Below are positions 25,673 to 33,112 of a stretch of 33,112 bases of DNA, one piece after another. The stretch is from NCBI GenBank assembly GCA_965215775.1, contig CBDCEG010000025.1, positions 1 to 33,112 on the forward strand, read 5' to 3'. Source of the stretch: CBDCEG01 sp965215775. Its GTDB lineage: Bacteria > Pseudomonadota > Gammaproteobacteria > Cardiobacteriales > Ostreibacteriaceae. A program made the translations under genes and the position numbers. The first letter of the stretch is position 1. Every line of letters starts with the position of its first letter. The notes below the pieces were generated by a model. It saw nothing but the letters and a program-made list of their open reading frames with translations. It searched no databases and was not told where the DNA came from.

Positions 25673-27304
25673 ATGCCTACAAAATATTTAAACAACTTTA
25701 TTCAAGACATAATAGTAGAAGACTTAGAAACTAAAAAACATAGTTCTATTCAAACAAGATTTCCACCAGAACCAAATGGTTATTTACATATTGGGCATGC
25801 TAAATCTATAATTTTAAATTTCACTATGGCAAATTCTTTTGGAGGCAAGTGCAACCTTAGATTTGATGATACAAACCCTGAAAAGGAAAGTGAAACTTAT
25901 ATGCAAGCAATAAAAAAAGATGTTGAATGGCTTGGTTTTGAATGGGGAAAACTTTGTTATGCTTCTGATTACTTTGATAATTTGTATAAAATGGCTATTG
26001 AATTAATTGAAAAAGGATTAGCTTATATTGATAGCCAAACACCTGACGAAATTAAAGAAAATAGAGGTTCATTTCAGAAAAAAGGTATAAACAGCCCTTA
26101 TAGAGATAGAAGTGTTTTAGAAAATTTAGATTTATTTGAAAAAATGAAAGCTGGTGAGTTTTCAGATGGTGAAGTTGCTCTAAGAGCTAAAATTGATATG
26201 GGTTCTGATAATATAAAAATGCGTGATCCTATTATTTACAGAGTTCGCCATGTTGAACATTATAGAACTGGAAACAATTGGTGCATTTATCCAATGTATG
26301 ATTTTACTCATGGACTTTCTGATATGATTGAAGGAGTTACACATTCACTTTGCACACTTGAATTTGAAGACCATCGCCCTTTGTATAACTGGTTCTTGGA
26401 GAAATTAGAAACTCCTTGTAAACCTCGCCAAATTGAATTCTCACGCTTACAGTTAGAATACACAGTTTTATCAAAAAGAAAGCTAATTCAGTTAGTTGAA
26501 GAGAACTTGGTTGATGGCTGGGACGACCCAAGAATGCCAACAATTTCAGGAATTAGACGAAGAGGAATTCCAGCATCTGTATTATCAGAATTTTGTTATA
26601 AAGTTGGAATTAATAAAAAAGATGCTGTTATTGAAATGAGTTTTTTTGAAGGAATTGCACGCGACCATTTAAACGCATCTTCACCAAGAAGAATGGCGGT
26701 AATAAACCCTTTGAAAGTAACGATTTCAAATTATCAAAATGATGGTGAAATTTTGCAAGTAGCAAACCACCCTCAAGATGAAAGCTTTGGTAAAAGAGAT
26801 GTTAGCTTTTCTAAAACAATATATATTGAGCAAGATGATTTTAGAGAAGTTGCAAATAAAAAGTTTAAACGCTTGAAATTAGGACAAGAAGTTAGGCTTC
26901 GTGGAAGTTTTGTAATTCGCTGTGATGAGATTATAAAAGACAACGAGGGAAATCCAACTGAGCTTATTTGTAGTTATGACAAACAAACTTTGGGCAAAAA
27001 TCCAGAAGATGGAAGAAAAGTAAAAGGCGTAATCCATTGGGTTGATGCGAAAACCTCTATTAACGCTCAAGTTGTTGAATACCAACATTTATTTAATACA
27101 GAAAATCCTATGAGTGCTGATAAATTTTCAGATGTGATAAATGAAAACTCTAAAAAAATAATAAATAATGTGAAAGTAGAAAGTAGTTTAGAAACTGCTA
27201 ATTTAGGAGAGGTTTTTCAATTTGAAAGAGTTGGTTATTTCACGAAAGATACTAATTCTAATTCAGAAAACTTAATATTTAATAGAACTATAACATTAAG
27301 GTAA
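25673..27304 (+). CDS. glnS: Glutaminyl-tRNA synthetase
   Basis: This 543-residue class I synthetase charges tRNA-Gln directly. It has PPEPNGYLHIGHAKS with the HIGH motif at 39-42, the FDDTNP block, and the KMSKS-equivalent VLSKRKL near 265, followed by GWDDPRMPT, and a C-terminal anticodon-binding beta-barrel region. These features separate GlnS from GltX. Its presence fits a gammaproteobacterium; many other proteobacteria use the GatCAB route instead. No clear ribosome binding site precedes the ATG. A SPOR-domain gene follows after 57 bp. Confidence 0.97.
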   Translation: MPTKYLNNFIQDIIVEDLETKKHSSIQTRFPPEPNGYLHIGHAKSIILNFTMANSFGGKCNLRFDDTNPEKESETYMQAIKKDVEWLGFEWGKLCYASDYFDNLYKMAIELIEKGLAYIDSQTPDEIKENRGSFQKKGINSPYRDRSVLENLDLFEKMKAGEFSDGEVALRAKIDMGSDNIKMRDPIIYRVRHVEHYRTGNNWCIYPMYDFTHGLSDMIEGVTHSLCTLEFEDHRPLYNWFLEKLETPCKPRQIEFSRLQLEYTVLSKRKLIQLVEENLVDGWDDPRMPTISGIRRRGIPASVLSEFCYKVGINKKDAVIEMSFFEGIARDHLNASSPRRMAVINPLKVTISNYQNDGEILQVANHPQDESFGKRDVSFSKTIYIEQDDFREVANKKFKRLKLGQEVRLRGSFVIRCDEIIKDNEGNPTELICSYDKQTLGKNPEDGRKVKGVIHWVDAKTSINAQVVEYQHLFNTENPMSADKFSDVINENSKKIINNVKVESSLETANLGEVFQFERVGYFTKDTNSNSENLIFNRTITLR

Positions 27305-27361
27305 TTTAACAGGTATAATATTGAAATTATTAATTGAATAAAATTTAACCCATAAAAAAAT

Positions 27362-28021
27362 ATGAATAAAGTAATACAAAATAGAATTATAGGAACTTGT
27401 GTTTTAGCCATAACTGGGCTTATTTTTGTGCCAAAAATATTAACACCTAAAAATACAAATTTAACTACTCCAAGTTTGACTGTAAATATTGATGAGAAAA
27501 AACTAGAGATAAACAATATTGCAGAAAATAACACAGGATCTAACAATGTTAGCAATACTGACGATGCAAACACAGCTTTAACTCTTGAGGGTTATCAAAG
27601 TAATAACCCTACAATTGCTAGCACAGATAATAATCCAACACCTGTAACTCTAGAGCCAACTAAAGCTCCAGGTCAAGTTGTTATTACTTTAGAAGACTAC
27701 ACTCCTACAACAAGAACTAGAGCTACTAATGCAGTTATAACAACACCAACCACCACTCCTACAGTTAATAACCAGGTCGTAGAGAATAAAAAACTATGGA
27801 TTAGAGTTGCAAGTTTTTCAAATATGAAAAATGCTAACAAGTTAGCACAAAAACTAAAACAAAATAGACTGCCAGTTACTTCTAAAATGGTAACTATTGC
27901 AAATATTAAGTATAAAAGAATTATTGTTGGACCTTATGAAAATAAAGCCAAAGTAAAAAAGGCTCTTGGAACTCTAAAAGCTAAAGGATATAAAAAAGCT
28001 ACAATTCATGATGAAAAATAG
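27362..28021 (+). CDS. SPOR-domain membrane protein (DedD-like)
   Basis: The 219-residue protein has a short cytoplasmic start, a membrane helix at about 9-26, a long Thr/Asn/Pro-rich linker (about 30-140) and a C-terminal SPOR domain (about 143-219) that binds denuded septal peptidoglycan. The arrangement is that of DedD/FtsN-like division proteins. The linker contains three related motifs (LTLEGYQ at 73-79, VTLEPTK at 95-101, ITLEDYT at 108-114). Gammaproteobacteria often place dedD next to cvpA, as here, which supports the call; whether it is DedD sensu stricto is uncertain. Confidence 0.85.
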   Translation: MNKVIQNRIIGTCVLAITGLIFVPKILTPKNTNLTTPSLTVNIDEKKLEINNIAENNTGSNNVSNTDDANTALTLEGYQSNNPTIASTDNNPTPVTLEPTKAPGQVVITLEDYTPTTRTRATNAVITTPTTTPTVNNQVVENKKLWIRVASFSNMKNANKLAQKLKQNRLPVTSKMVTIANIKYKRIIVGPYENKAKVKKALGTLKAKGYKKATIHDEK

Positions 28022-28104
28022 TTATTGAAATTAACAAGAAATTAATAAGAAATATTAATAAAAACTAATAAAAAAGGACAAAGAAATGGAAAATTATACA
28101 AGGA

Positions 28105-28845
28105 ATGAGCGTTTTAGATTTAATCATAATCGGCATCTTAGCAGTATCTATAGTTATCGGATTAATCCGTGGTGCAGTTCGCGAAATATTATCAATCATA
28201 GGTTTGGCACTTGCTATATTTTTAGCATTTACTTTTGCCGAAAAAATTGGCAGTGATTATGTATCTAAACTTTTCGCCGATTCACCTAGTATAAGCTACT
28301 CTGTTGCATTTGCCTTAATAATCGTAATAACTCTTCTTGCTGTTGGCTTAGTTAATTTGTTAATTAGCCAATTGTTAAAAGTAAGTGGGTTATCTTTTGC
28401 AAATAGAATTATGGGACTTGTTTTTGGTTTTGTTCGTGGGTCAGGGCTTTCATTAGTTTTAGTGCTTATCTTAGGGCTTATTCCTGGTGTAAAAGAGAAA
28501 AAATGGTGGACTAGCTCAAAATCAGTTCCTATTTTCAATGAAGGAATTGAGATAATAAAACCATTTATTCCAGAAGATGTATTAAACAAACTAAATAAAA
28601 AATCTATCACAGATACTATCAAAGAAAAAGCTGGGAAGATTTTAAGTGGTGATACAAGTGTTAATTCAGCAACAAAAGATATTATAAATTCAGCATCACA
28701 AACTGTAAAAGAAAATATTAATAAAGGAACTCAACAAATAATAAATTCAGCTTCAGAAACAGTTAATGGACTAGAACTAGAGCCTTTTGATGGCAATAAA
28801 GACTCAGAAAGTGCTGTTTTAGTACCTTTAGAGCCAATAAATTAA
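28105..28845 (+). CDS. cvpA: CvpA family membrane protein
   Basis: This 246-residue protein has the four-helix CvpA domain (residues 1-165): VLDLIIIGILAVSIVIGLIR followed by GAVREIL is the family N-terminus. The C-terminal 80 residues are polar and low in complexity, with two SASQTV/SASETV repeats, and longer than in E. coli CvpA (162 residues). CvpA is linked to colicin V secretion and envelope stress tolerance. The start is set at 28105 by homology, although AAGGA abuts it directly; a better-spaced site (AAAGGAC) serves an out-of-frame ATG at 28086. purF, the usual neighbour, is absent; deoC follows. Confidence 0.88.
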   Translation: MSVLDLIIIGILAVSIVIGLIRGAVREILSIIGLALAIFLAFTFAEKIGSDYVSKLFADSPSISYSVAFALIIVITLLAVGLVNLLISQLLKVSGLSFANRIMGLVFGFVRGSGLSLVLVLILGLIPGVKEKKWWTSSKSVPIFNEGIEIIKPFIPEDVLNKLNKKSITDTIKEKAGKILSGDTSVNSATKDIINSASQTVKENINKGTQQIINSASETVNGLELEPFDGNKDSESAVLVPLEPIN

Positions 28846-28866
28846 TAAGCTTAATTTCAAAATAAA

Positions 28867-29526
28867 ATGCAAATAACAAAACAACAGCTAGCAAAAAAAA
28901 TAGACCATACTATTTTAAAACCTGATGCGGTTTTTTCAGAAATTAAACAGCTTTGCAATGAAGCTAAGCAATATAACTTCTGCTCTGTTTGCATAAACCC
29001 TAGTTTTGTTAAATTTGCTCAAAAAGAGCTTAATAATAGTGATGTGAAAGTATGCACAGTTGTTGGATTTCCATTGGGTGCAACAAGCACCGAATCTAAA
29101 GTTTTTGAAACAAAGCAAGCAATAAAAGATGGTGCTGATGAAATTGATATGGTTATCAATATTGGTTTATTAAAGAGCAATCAATTAGAACTCCTAACAG
29201 GAGATATTTCAGCCGTTTATGATACTTGCAAAGAAGAAGATAAATTACTCAAAGTAATTATTGAAACCACTCTATTAACTGAAAATGAAAAGATAGAAGT
29301 TTGCAAAATATGTAAAGAAATAAGCGTTGATTTTGTAAAAACTTCAACTGGTTTTGCTGGCGGAGGCGCTACCACTGAAGATGTTTCTTTGATGAAAAAA
29401 ATTGTTGGCGAAAATATTTCTGTAAAAGCCTCTGGCGGCATTAGAAGTTATGATGATGCTATAAAAATGTTAAATTCAGGTGCTGACCGACTAGGAACTA
29501 GCTCTGGAATAAAAATCATTAGCTAA
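28867..29526 (+). CDS. deoC: Deoxyribose-phosphate aldolase
   Basis: The 219-residue class I aldolase cleaves 2-deoxyribose-5-phosphate to glyceraldehyde-3-phosphate and acetaldehyde. It begins with KKIDHTILKPDA, has CTVVGFPLGA, the Schiff-base Lys158 in VKTSTGF and the proton-relay Lys187 in VKASGGIR. Length matches the short DeoC type. It completes the pathway begun by deoA, deoD and deoB, which lie about 21 kb away in this window on the other strand. It follows cvpA at 21 bp and converges on the OppF-like gene. Confidence 0.97.
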   Translation: MQITKQQLAKKIDHTILKPDAVFSEIKQLCNEAKQYNFCSVCINPSFVKFAQKELNNSDVKVCTVVGFPLGATSTESKVFETKQAIKDGADEIDMVINIGLLKSNQLELLTGDISAVYDTCKEEDKLLKVIIETTLLTENEKIEVCKICKEISVDFVKTSTGFAGGGATTEDVSLMKKIVGENISVKASGGIRSYDDAIKMLNSGADRLGTSSGIKIIS

Positions 29527-29546
29527 CAAAACTCAAAAACTTTTCC

Positions 29547-30359
29547 CTAAAACCTAGTTTTACCAGTTTTATTTGGAATGCTTGCAAGTAGCTCTTTTGT
29601 ATAATTATGCTCAGGGTTTTCAAATAGCTCTTGTGTATTTCTAAGCTCTGCAACTTCACCAAAGTGCAAAATAAGAACTCTATCAGAAAAAGATCGGACT
29701 AACCTTAAGTTATGTGAGATTATAATTATAGTTAAACCTAATTCTTTTTGGAGCTTTTTAAATAGCTCTATCATTTGCTTTTGCAAAGATACATCTAACG
29801 CAGAAAGTGGCTCATCTAAAATCAACAAATCAGGTTTCAATATAATAGATCTAGCTATTAATAAGCGTTGTCGCTGCCCGCCTGATAATTCATGCTGATA
29901 GCGTTGCAAAAATTCAACTGGAAGCTCAACTTGTTGCATTACATTTTCTATCAACTTTTGTTTTTCTTGCTTTGAACCAATTTTATGAATATCTAAAGGC
30001 TCTTTTAAAATTTGTTCAATTGTGAAATTATCATTTAATGCAGAACCTGGGTCTTGGAAAACTATCTGAATCTTTTTTCTAAGCCTAAGTATTTCCTTTT
30101 TCCCAACTTTTCTAATATTAGTTTCTTTATAGAAAACTTCTCCTTTGGTTGGTTTCTCAAGGTTACTAATAATTCTTGCCAAAGTTGACTTACCACAACC
30201 AGACTCACCTATTATTGCCAAAACCTCACCAGAATAAACATCAAAACTAACTTCTTTTAATATATTAGTCCAACCAATAATTCTTTTAAAAATACCTCTA
30301 TAAATTGGATATTTTTTTAATATTTTTTCTACTTTTAAGATTACAATACTTTCAGTCAT
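29547..30359 (-). CDS. Oligopeptide/dipeptide-type ABC transporter ATPase, OppF-like
   Basis: A 270-residue ATPase of the OppF/DppF class. Walker A GESGCGKST, Q-loop IVFQDPGSALN, signature LSGGQRQRLLIARSI, Walker B LLILDEPLSALD and a switch His in IISHNL are intact. The C-terminal NPEHNYTKELLASIP corresponds to the start of the oligo_HPY region, but the Cys-rich extension of OppF is absent. It starts 2 bp after the OppD-like gene, with AGAGGTG about ten bases upstream. Permease and binding protein genes are not in the window. It also resembles one half of YejF. Confidence 0.92.
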   Translation of the reverse strand: MTESIVILKVEKILKKYPIYRGIFKRIIGWTNILKEVSFDVYSGEVLAIIGESGCGKSTLARIISNLEKPTKGEVFYKETNIRKVGKKEILRLRKKIQIVFQDPGSALNDNFTIEQILKEPLDIHKIGSKQEKQKLIENVMQQVELPVEFLQRYQHELSGGQRQRLLIARSIILKPDLLILDEPLSALDVSLQKQMIELFKKLQKELGLTIIIISHNLRLVRSFSDRVLILHFGEVAELRNTQELFENPEHNYTKELLASIPNKTGKTRF

Positions 30360-30361
30360 AG

Positions 30362-31177
30362 TTAAACTTCACCTCTAACTAAATTACTAGCACCTAATAA
30401 TGACTTTGTATAATTATGCTTAGGCTTGTTGATTAACTCTTCTGCATTATTCTGCTCAACAATTTTGCCTTGATACATAACAGCAATATCATCAGACATT
30501 GCTCTCACAATTTCCAAATCATGAGAAATAAACAACATACTCATTTGATATTCTTCTTGTAAGTCTTGAAGTAAAGATAATATTTTAACGGCTGTTGTTG
30601 CATCTAAAGAAGTTGTTGGTTCATCAGCTATTAAAATTTTAGGTTTAGATGCCAAAGCAATCGCAATCATTACTCTTTGTCGCATTCCACCAGAAAGCTG
30701 ATGAGGGTAGTTTTTTATTTTTTCCTCAGGCATTTTTATACCTACTTTTTCAAATAAGAATGCAGCTTCCTTTTGATAATCAGATGGGTTTATATCTTGC
30801 CTGTGTAGTTTAAAAACTTCAATAATTTGTTTTCCTACTTTTTGAACAGGATTTAAAGCTAACATTGGATCTTGAAAAATAACTGCAATTTTTTTACCAC
30901 GAATTTTTTGCATCTCTTCTGCATTAATTTCCAGCAAATTGATTTCGTTACCGTCAGAAAAATAAGTTATTTGCTTTGCTTTTATTTTTGAATGGTTTAT
31001 TGGTAACAGCTTAATAATAGACATAGCAGAAACAGATTTACCAGATCCAGACTCACCTACTAAGCCCAAAACTTTCCCTTTTTCTAAATTAAAAGAAATT
31101 CCTTTAACAACTTCTGTAAACCCAACACCATCAGCAAAAGAAATCCGTAAATCTTCTACTGATAGTATTGGTTGCAC
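30362..31177 (-). CDS. Oligopeptide/dipeptide-type ABC transporter ATPase, OppD-like
   Basis: A 271-residue ATPase of the OppD/DppD class with Walker A GESGSGKS, Q-loop VIFQDPMLALNPV, signature LSGGMRQRVMIAIAL, Walker B ILIADEPTTSLD and FISHDL. It ends shortly after KHNYTKSLLGAS, so it lacks the roughly 50-residue Cys-containing C-terminus of typical OppD (about 330 residues). It starts with GTG and no clear ribosome binding site, within an A-rich stretch just after pilU. With the next gene it forms an ATPase pair for a peptide-class importer; YejF-like halves are an alternative. Confidence 0.92.
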   Translation of the reverse strand: MQPILSVEDLRISFADGVGFTEVVKGISFNLEKGKVLGLVGESGSGKSVSAMSIIKLLPINHSKIKAKQITYFSDGNEINLLEINAEEMQKIRGKKIAVIFQDPMLALNPVQKVGKQIIEVFKLHRQDINPSDYQKEAAFLFEKVGIKMPEEKIKNYPHQLSGGMRQRVMIAIALASKPKILIADEPTTSLDATTAVKILSLLQDLQEEYQMSMLFISHDLEIVRAMSDDIAVMYQGKIVEQNNAEELINKPKHNYTKSLLGASNLVRGEV

Positions 31178-31194
31178 TTTTATTTTTTTTATTT

Positions 31195-31228
31195 AAAAGG
31201 AGCTTACGATAACCTAAAAGCTCCTTTT
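31195..31228 (-). terminator. Perfect 11-bp hairpin at the pilU stop codon
   Basis: AAAAGGAGCTT (31195-31205) and its exact complement (31218-31228) flank a 12-base loop and overlap the pilU stop at 31204. On the minus strand the stem ends in TTTT, then AAATAAAA. This gives only a minimal U tract, so it may be a weak terminator or an mRNA-stabilising hairpin between pilU and the OppD-like gene. Confidence 0.45.
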
Positions 31229-32401
31229 GACTCTTGACTTACCTCATACAAAGAGTCAGATAAGTCCCAAGATAAATCAGCAGATTCTAATATATCAGGA
31301 AGCTTTAATTTAGAATCAGCTCTCAATCTAACATTAAAATCTGTCACAGAATCTACATATTTAAGAGCTTCTTTATAACTTATTTTTTCACTTTCATATA
31401 AATCAAAAACAAAATTATCAAAAGATATTGTACCTTCATCCAATGTAGATCGTCTCATTGCTTTATTGACTTCATTTACTTTATTTTCAGATATCAACAT
31501 TTTAACATGCGGTGTATTTGATAAAATCTCAAATGCTGGTATTCTACCTTTACCATCTTTAGTCATTAAAAGTCTTTGGGTTACTATTGCCTTTAAACTA
31601 TTTGATAGGTCATACATTTTTTGCTCTCGAACATCGGCAGGGAAAAAATTAGCAATCCTTGTTAATGTTTTAGTTGCTGACTCCGCATGCACTGTTGCAA
31701 AAAACCAAGTGCCCAGTTTCAGCTAAAGCAAGAGCTACTCTCATTGTATTAACATCTCTTATTTCACCAATTAGAATTACATCTGGAGCTTGTCTAAGTG
31801 AATTTTTAAGACCTGATTCATAAGAGTTGGTATCAACACCTACCTCTCTCTGGGTAATTATTGATTTTTTATTTTCATGCATAAATTCAATAGGGTCTTC
31901 TATTGTTAAGATATGCCCTGAAATATTTATATTTCTAAAATCAATCATTGCTGCCAAAGATGTTGACTTACCAACTCCTGTTGCTCCTGAGAATAAAACT
32001 AAACCTCTTTTAAGCAGTGCAAATTTACCTAATACTTCAGGTAAACCTAAATCAGTCATACTTTTTATTTCCTTGGGTATCAACCTCATAACCATACCAA
32101 GCTTTCCTCTTTGGAAAAACAAATTAACTCTAAAAAACGCAATATTTTGCAAATCTAACATAAAATTTAACTCTTTATGCAATGAGAATTCTTTCCACTG
32201 AGTATCAGTTAATAATGACTTAATCATTGTTTCAACATCTTCTTCAGATAAATCCACATCTTTTATGTGATATGTTTTCCCCAAAACCTTAAATACGGGG
32301 GATTCATTAGAATTTATAATAATATCCGACCCTTCCTTTTGATGTAAGGCTTTAGCTAATCTATTAAGTAAAATACTTGCTTTATCTTGAGTTAATGACA
32401 T
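31204..32401 (-). pseudogene. pilU: PilU-like type IV pilus retraction ATPase, broken by a one-base frameshift
   Basis: Two overlapping frames together make one PilT/PilU-type ATPase. The first part (32401-31670) has the N-terminal PAS-like domain, Walker A SGATGVGKSTS near 140, the Asp box DPIEF, Walker B DVILIGEIRD and the start of the His box, ending in an out-of-frame tail CNSACGVSN. The second (31692-31204) continues with VHAESATKTL, NFFPADVREQK and the C-terminal domain with a polar extension. Removing one base from the T6 run (31699-31704, A6 on the plus strand) restores GHLVFATVHAES and a protein of about 398 residues, close to PilU (about 380). AGGAG precedes the ATG. A sequencing error, real mutation and slippage-based variation are all possible. 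Confidence 0.85.
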
Positions 32402-32473
32402 TTTTTCTCCTTTTATATTTAATTTTTTAATTTTTTGGTTTTTTAAAATTGTTGTTTTTATTAAAAGCTTACT

Positions 32474-33112
32474 CTAAAACTCATCTTTAAATATAGCTTT
32501 TGTTCTAGCCTCATCATAATCAACCACACCAGAATTAACCAACTCTTTTAAATGTTGATCTAAGGTCTGCATACCTTGACTTGATCCTGTTTGGATAGTT
32601 GAGTACATTTGTGCAACTTTATCCTCACGAATTAAGTTTTTAATAGCTGAAGTTCCCACCATTATTTCCCAAGCAGCAGTTCTACCACCATCTTTTTTCT
32701 TTAAAAGAGCTTGTGCAACAACAGCTCTAAGAGATTCAGATAACATAGACCTTACCAGTGGTTTTTCTCCAGCTGGGAAAACATCTATTATTCTATCAAT
32801 AGTTTTTGCGGCAGAAGTTGTATGAAGTGTTCCAAAAACAAGATGACCTGTTTCAGCTGCTGTTAATGCTAAACGAATAGTTTCTAAATCACGAAGCTCA
32901 CCAACTAATATAATATCAGGATCCTCACGAAGAGCTGCGCGAAGAGAATTTGAGAAACTTTTTGTGTCTCTATGAACTTCTCTTTGATTAATCAAACAGT
33001 TTTTAGACTTATGAACAAATTCGATTGGGTCTTCTATTGTTAAAATATGTTCGTTTTTTGTTTCATTTAAATAATCAATCATTGCAGCTAGAGTTGTTGA
33101 TTTACCAGAACC
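32474..33112 (-). CDS. pilT: PilT twitching motility ATPase, C-terminal part (cut by window end)
   Basis: About 212 residues of the retraction ATPase of the type IV pilus. The frame is open up to the window edge, starting within Walker A (GSGKSTTLAAMI), so the gene begins outside; the Met at 33082 is internal. Asp box EDPIEFVHK, Walker B DIILVGELRD, His box TLHTTSAAKTIDR and the PilT-specific C-terminal AIKNLIRE are all seen. No frameshift is present. pilU follows at 72 bp, the usual pilTU order. Confidence 0.95.
   Translation of the reverse strand, partial: GSGKSTTLAAMIDYLNETKNEHILTIEDPIEFVHKSKNCLINQREVHRDTKSFSNSLRAALREDPDIILVGELRDLETIRLALTAAETGHLVFGTLHTTSAAKTIDRIIDVFPAGEKPLVRSMLSESLRAVVAQALLKKKDGGRTAAWEIMVGTSAIKNLIREDKVAQMYSTIQTGSSQGMQTLDQHLKELVNSGVVDYDEARTKAIFKDEF

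Noticed and set aside
27235..27573. Hydrophobic minus-strand open frame at the glnS/SPOR junction
   Set aside because: Hydrophobicity comes from the AT-rich complement of the SPOR N-terminus; no start signal or family match is seen.
28296..28622. Minus-strand open frame of 108 codons
   Set aside because: It is antisense to the membrane domain of cvpA, with no support of its own.
29548..29562. Hairpin between deoC and the OppF-like gene as a bidirectional terminator
   Set aside because: The stem is only six AU-rich pairs with one GC pair, too weak to call.
30355..30370. OppD and OppF as a frameshifted single YejF gene
   Set aside because: The second gene has its own ribosome binding site and ATG in a different frame after a proper stop, so two genes are more likely.
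31204..31692. Separate small gene downstream of the truncated PilU
   Set aside because: Its first residues continue the PilU His box in the neighbouring frame, so it is the second half of the same gene.
31827..32201. Plus-strand open frame of 124 codons
   Set aside because: It is antisense to the conserved ATPase core of pilU.
32474..33082. PilT starting at the Met at 33082
   Set aside because: The frame is open to the window edge and already encodes Walker A before this Met, so the gene is only partly visible.

Overview
The window is a gene-dense, strongly AT-rich bacterial chromosome segment with very short intergenic gaps; no gap exceeds about 225 bp. The gene set is Gram-negative and points to a gammaproteobacterium: an LptA/LptB lipopolysaccharide export pair, a PilT/PilU retraction ATPase pair, GlnS, a SPOR protein followed by CvpA, and a diheme cytochrome c4 divergent from engB, an arrangement I recall from Pseudomonas-type genomes. 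A more exact placement (for example Thioglobus/SUP05-like or Francisella-like) cannot be made from sequence reading alone. No rRNA, tRNA, CRISPR array, transposase or phage gene is visible.

Layout. 1-623: the 3' part of an Abi_2-type gene that appears frameshifted. 679-4542 (+): a FecCD-type permease, an OmpR-type response regulator, a histidine kinase and an FecE-type ATPase, so a metal, siderophore or heme importer wrapped around its own two-component system. 4566-9815 (-): a pterin-binding methyltransferase, a DUF2233 protein, then deoB-deoD-deoA for deoxynucleoside breakdown, with eleven perfect copies of a 9-bp repeat between deoD and deoA. 10038-13835 (+): lptA-lptB and the molybdate importer modABC. 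13856-23427 (-): engB, a membrane-anchored glutamate-synthase-like protein, a norE/norF-like pair, dsbC, a beta-carbonic anhydrase, a DUF697 GTPase, an EamA transporter, a DUF4340-like protein, mutM and an hldD-like epimerase. 23487-29526 (+): cytochrome c4 with a clear terminator, murA, glnS, a SPOR protein, cvpA and deoC. 29547-33112 (-): pilT (cut by the window end), pilU broken by a one-base shift, and two OppD/OppF-type ATPases.

How genes work together. DeoA and DeoD split nucleosides to ribose-1-phosphates, DeoB converts these to 5-phosphates and DeoC, about 21 kb away, cleaves deoxyribose-5-phosphate to acetaldehyde and glyceraldehyde-3-phosphate, so the whole catabolic route is present. 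ModABC supplies molybdenum. NorE/NorF and cytochrome c4 belong to respiration.

Most notable points: the permease-TCS-ATPase locus whose kinase has an unusually acidic sensor domain with ExxE motifs; the 9-bp tandem array inside the deo operon, with smaller in-frame repeats in cytochrome c4 and hldD; two independent one-base frameshifts at opposite ends of the window (Abi_2 and pilU); a compact dsbC-carbonic anhydrase-DUF697 GTPase cluster of unknown joint function; and a deo terminator-like hairpin embedded in the coding end of the converging ATPase gene.
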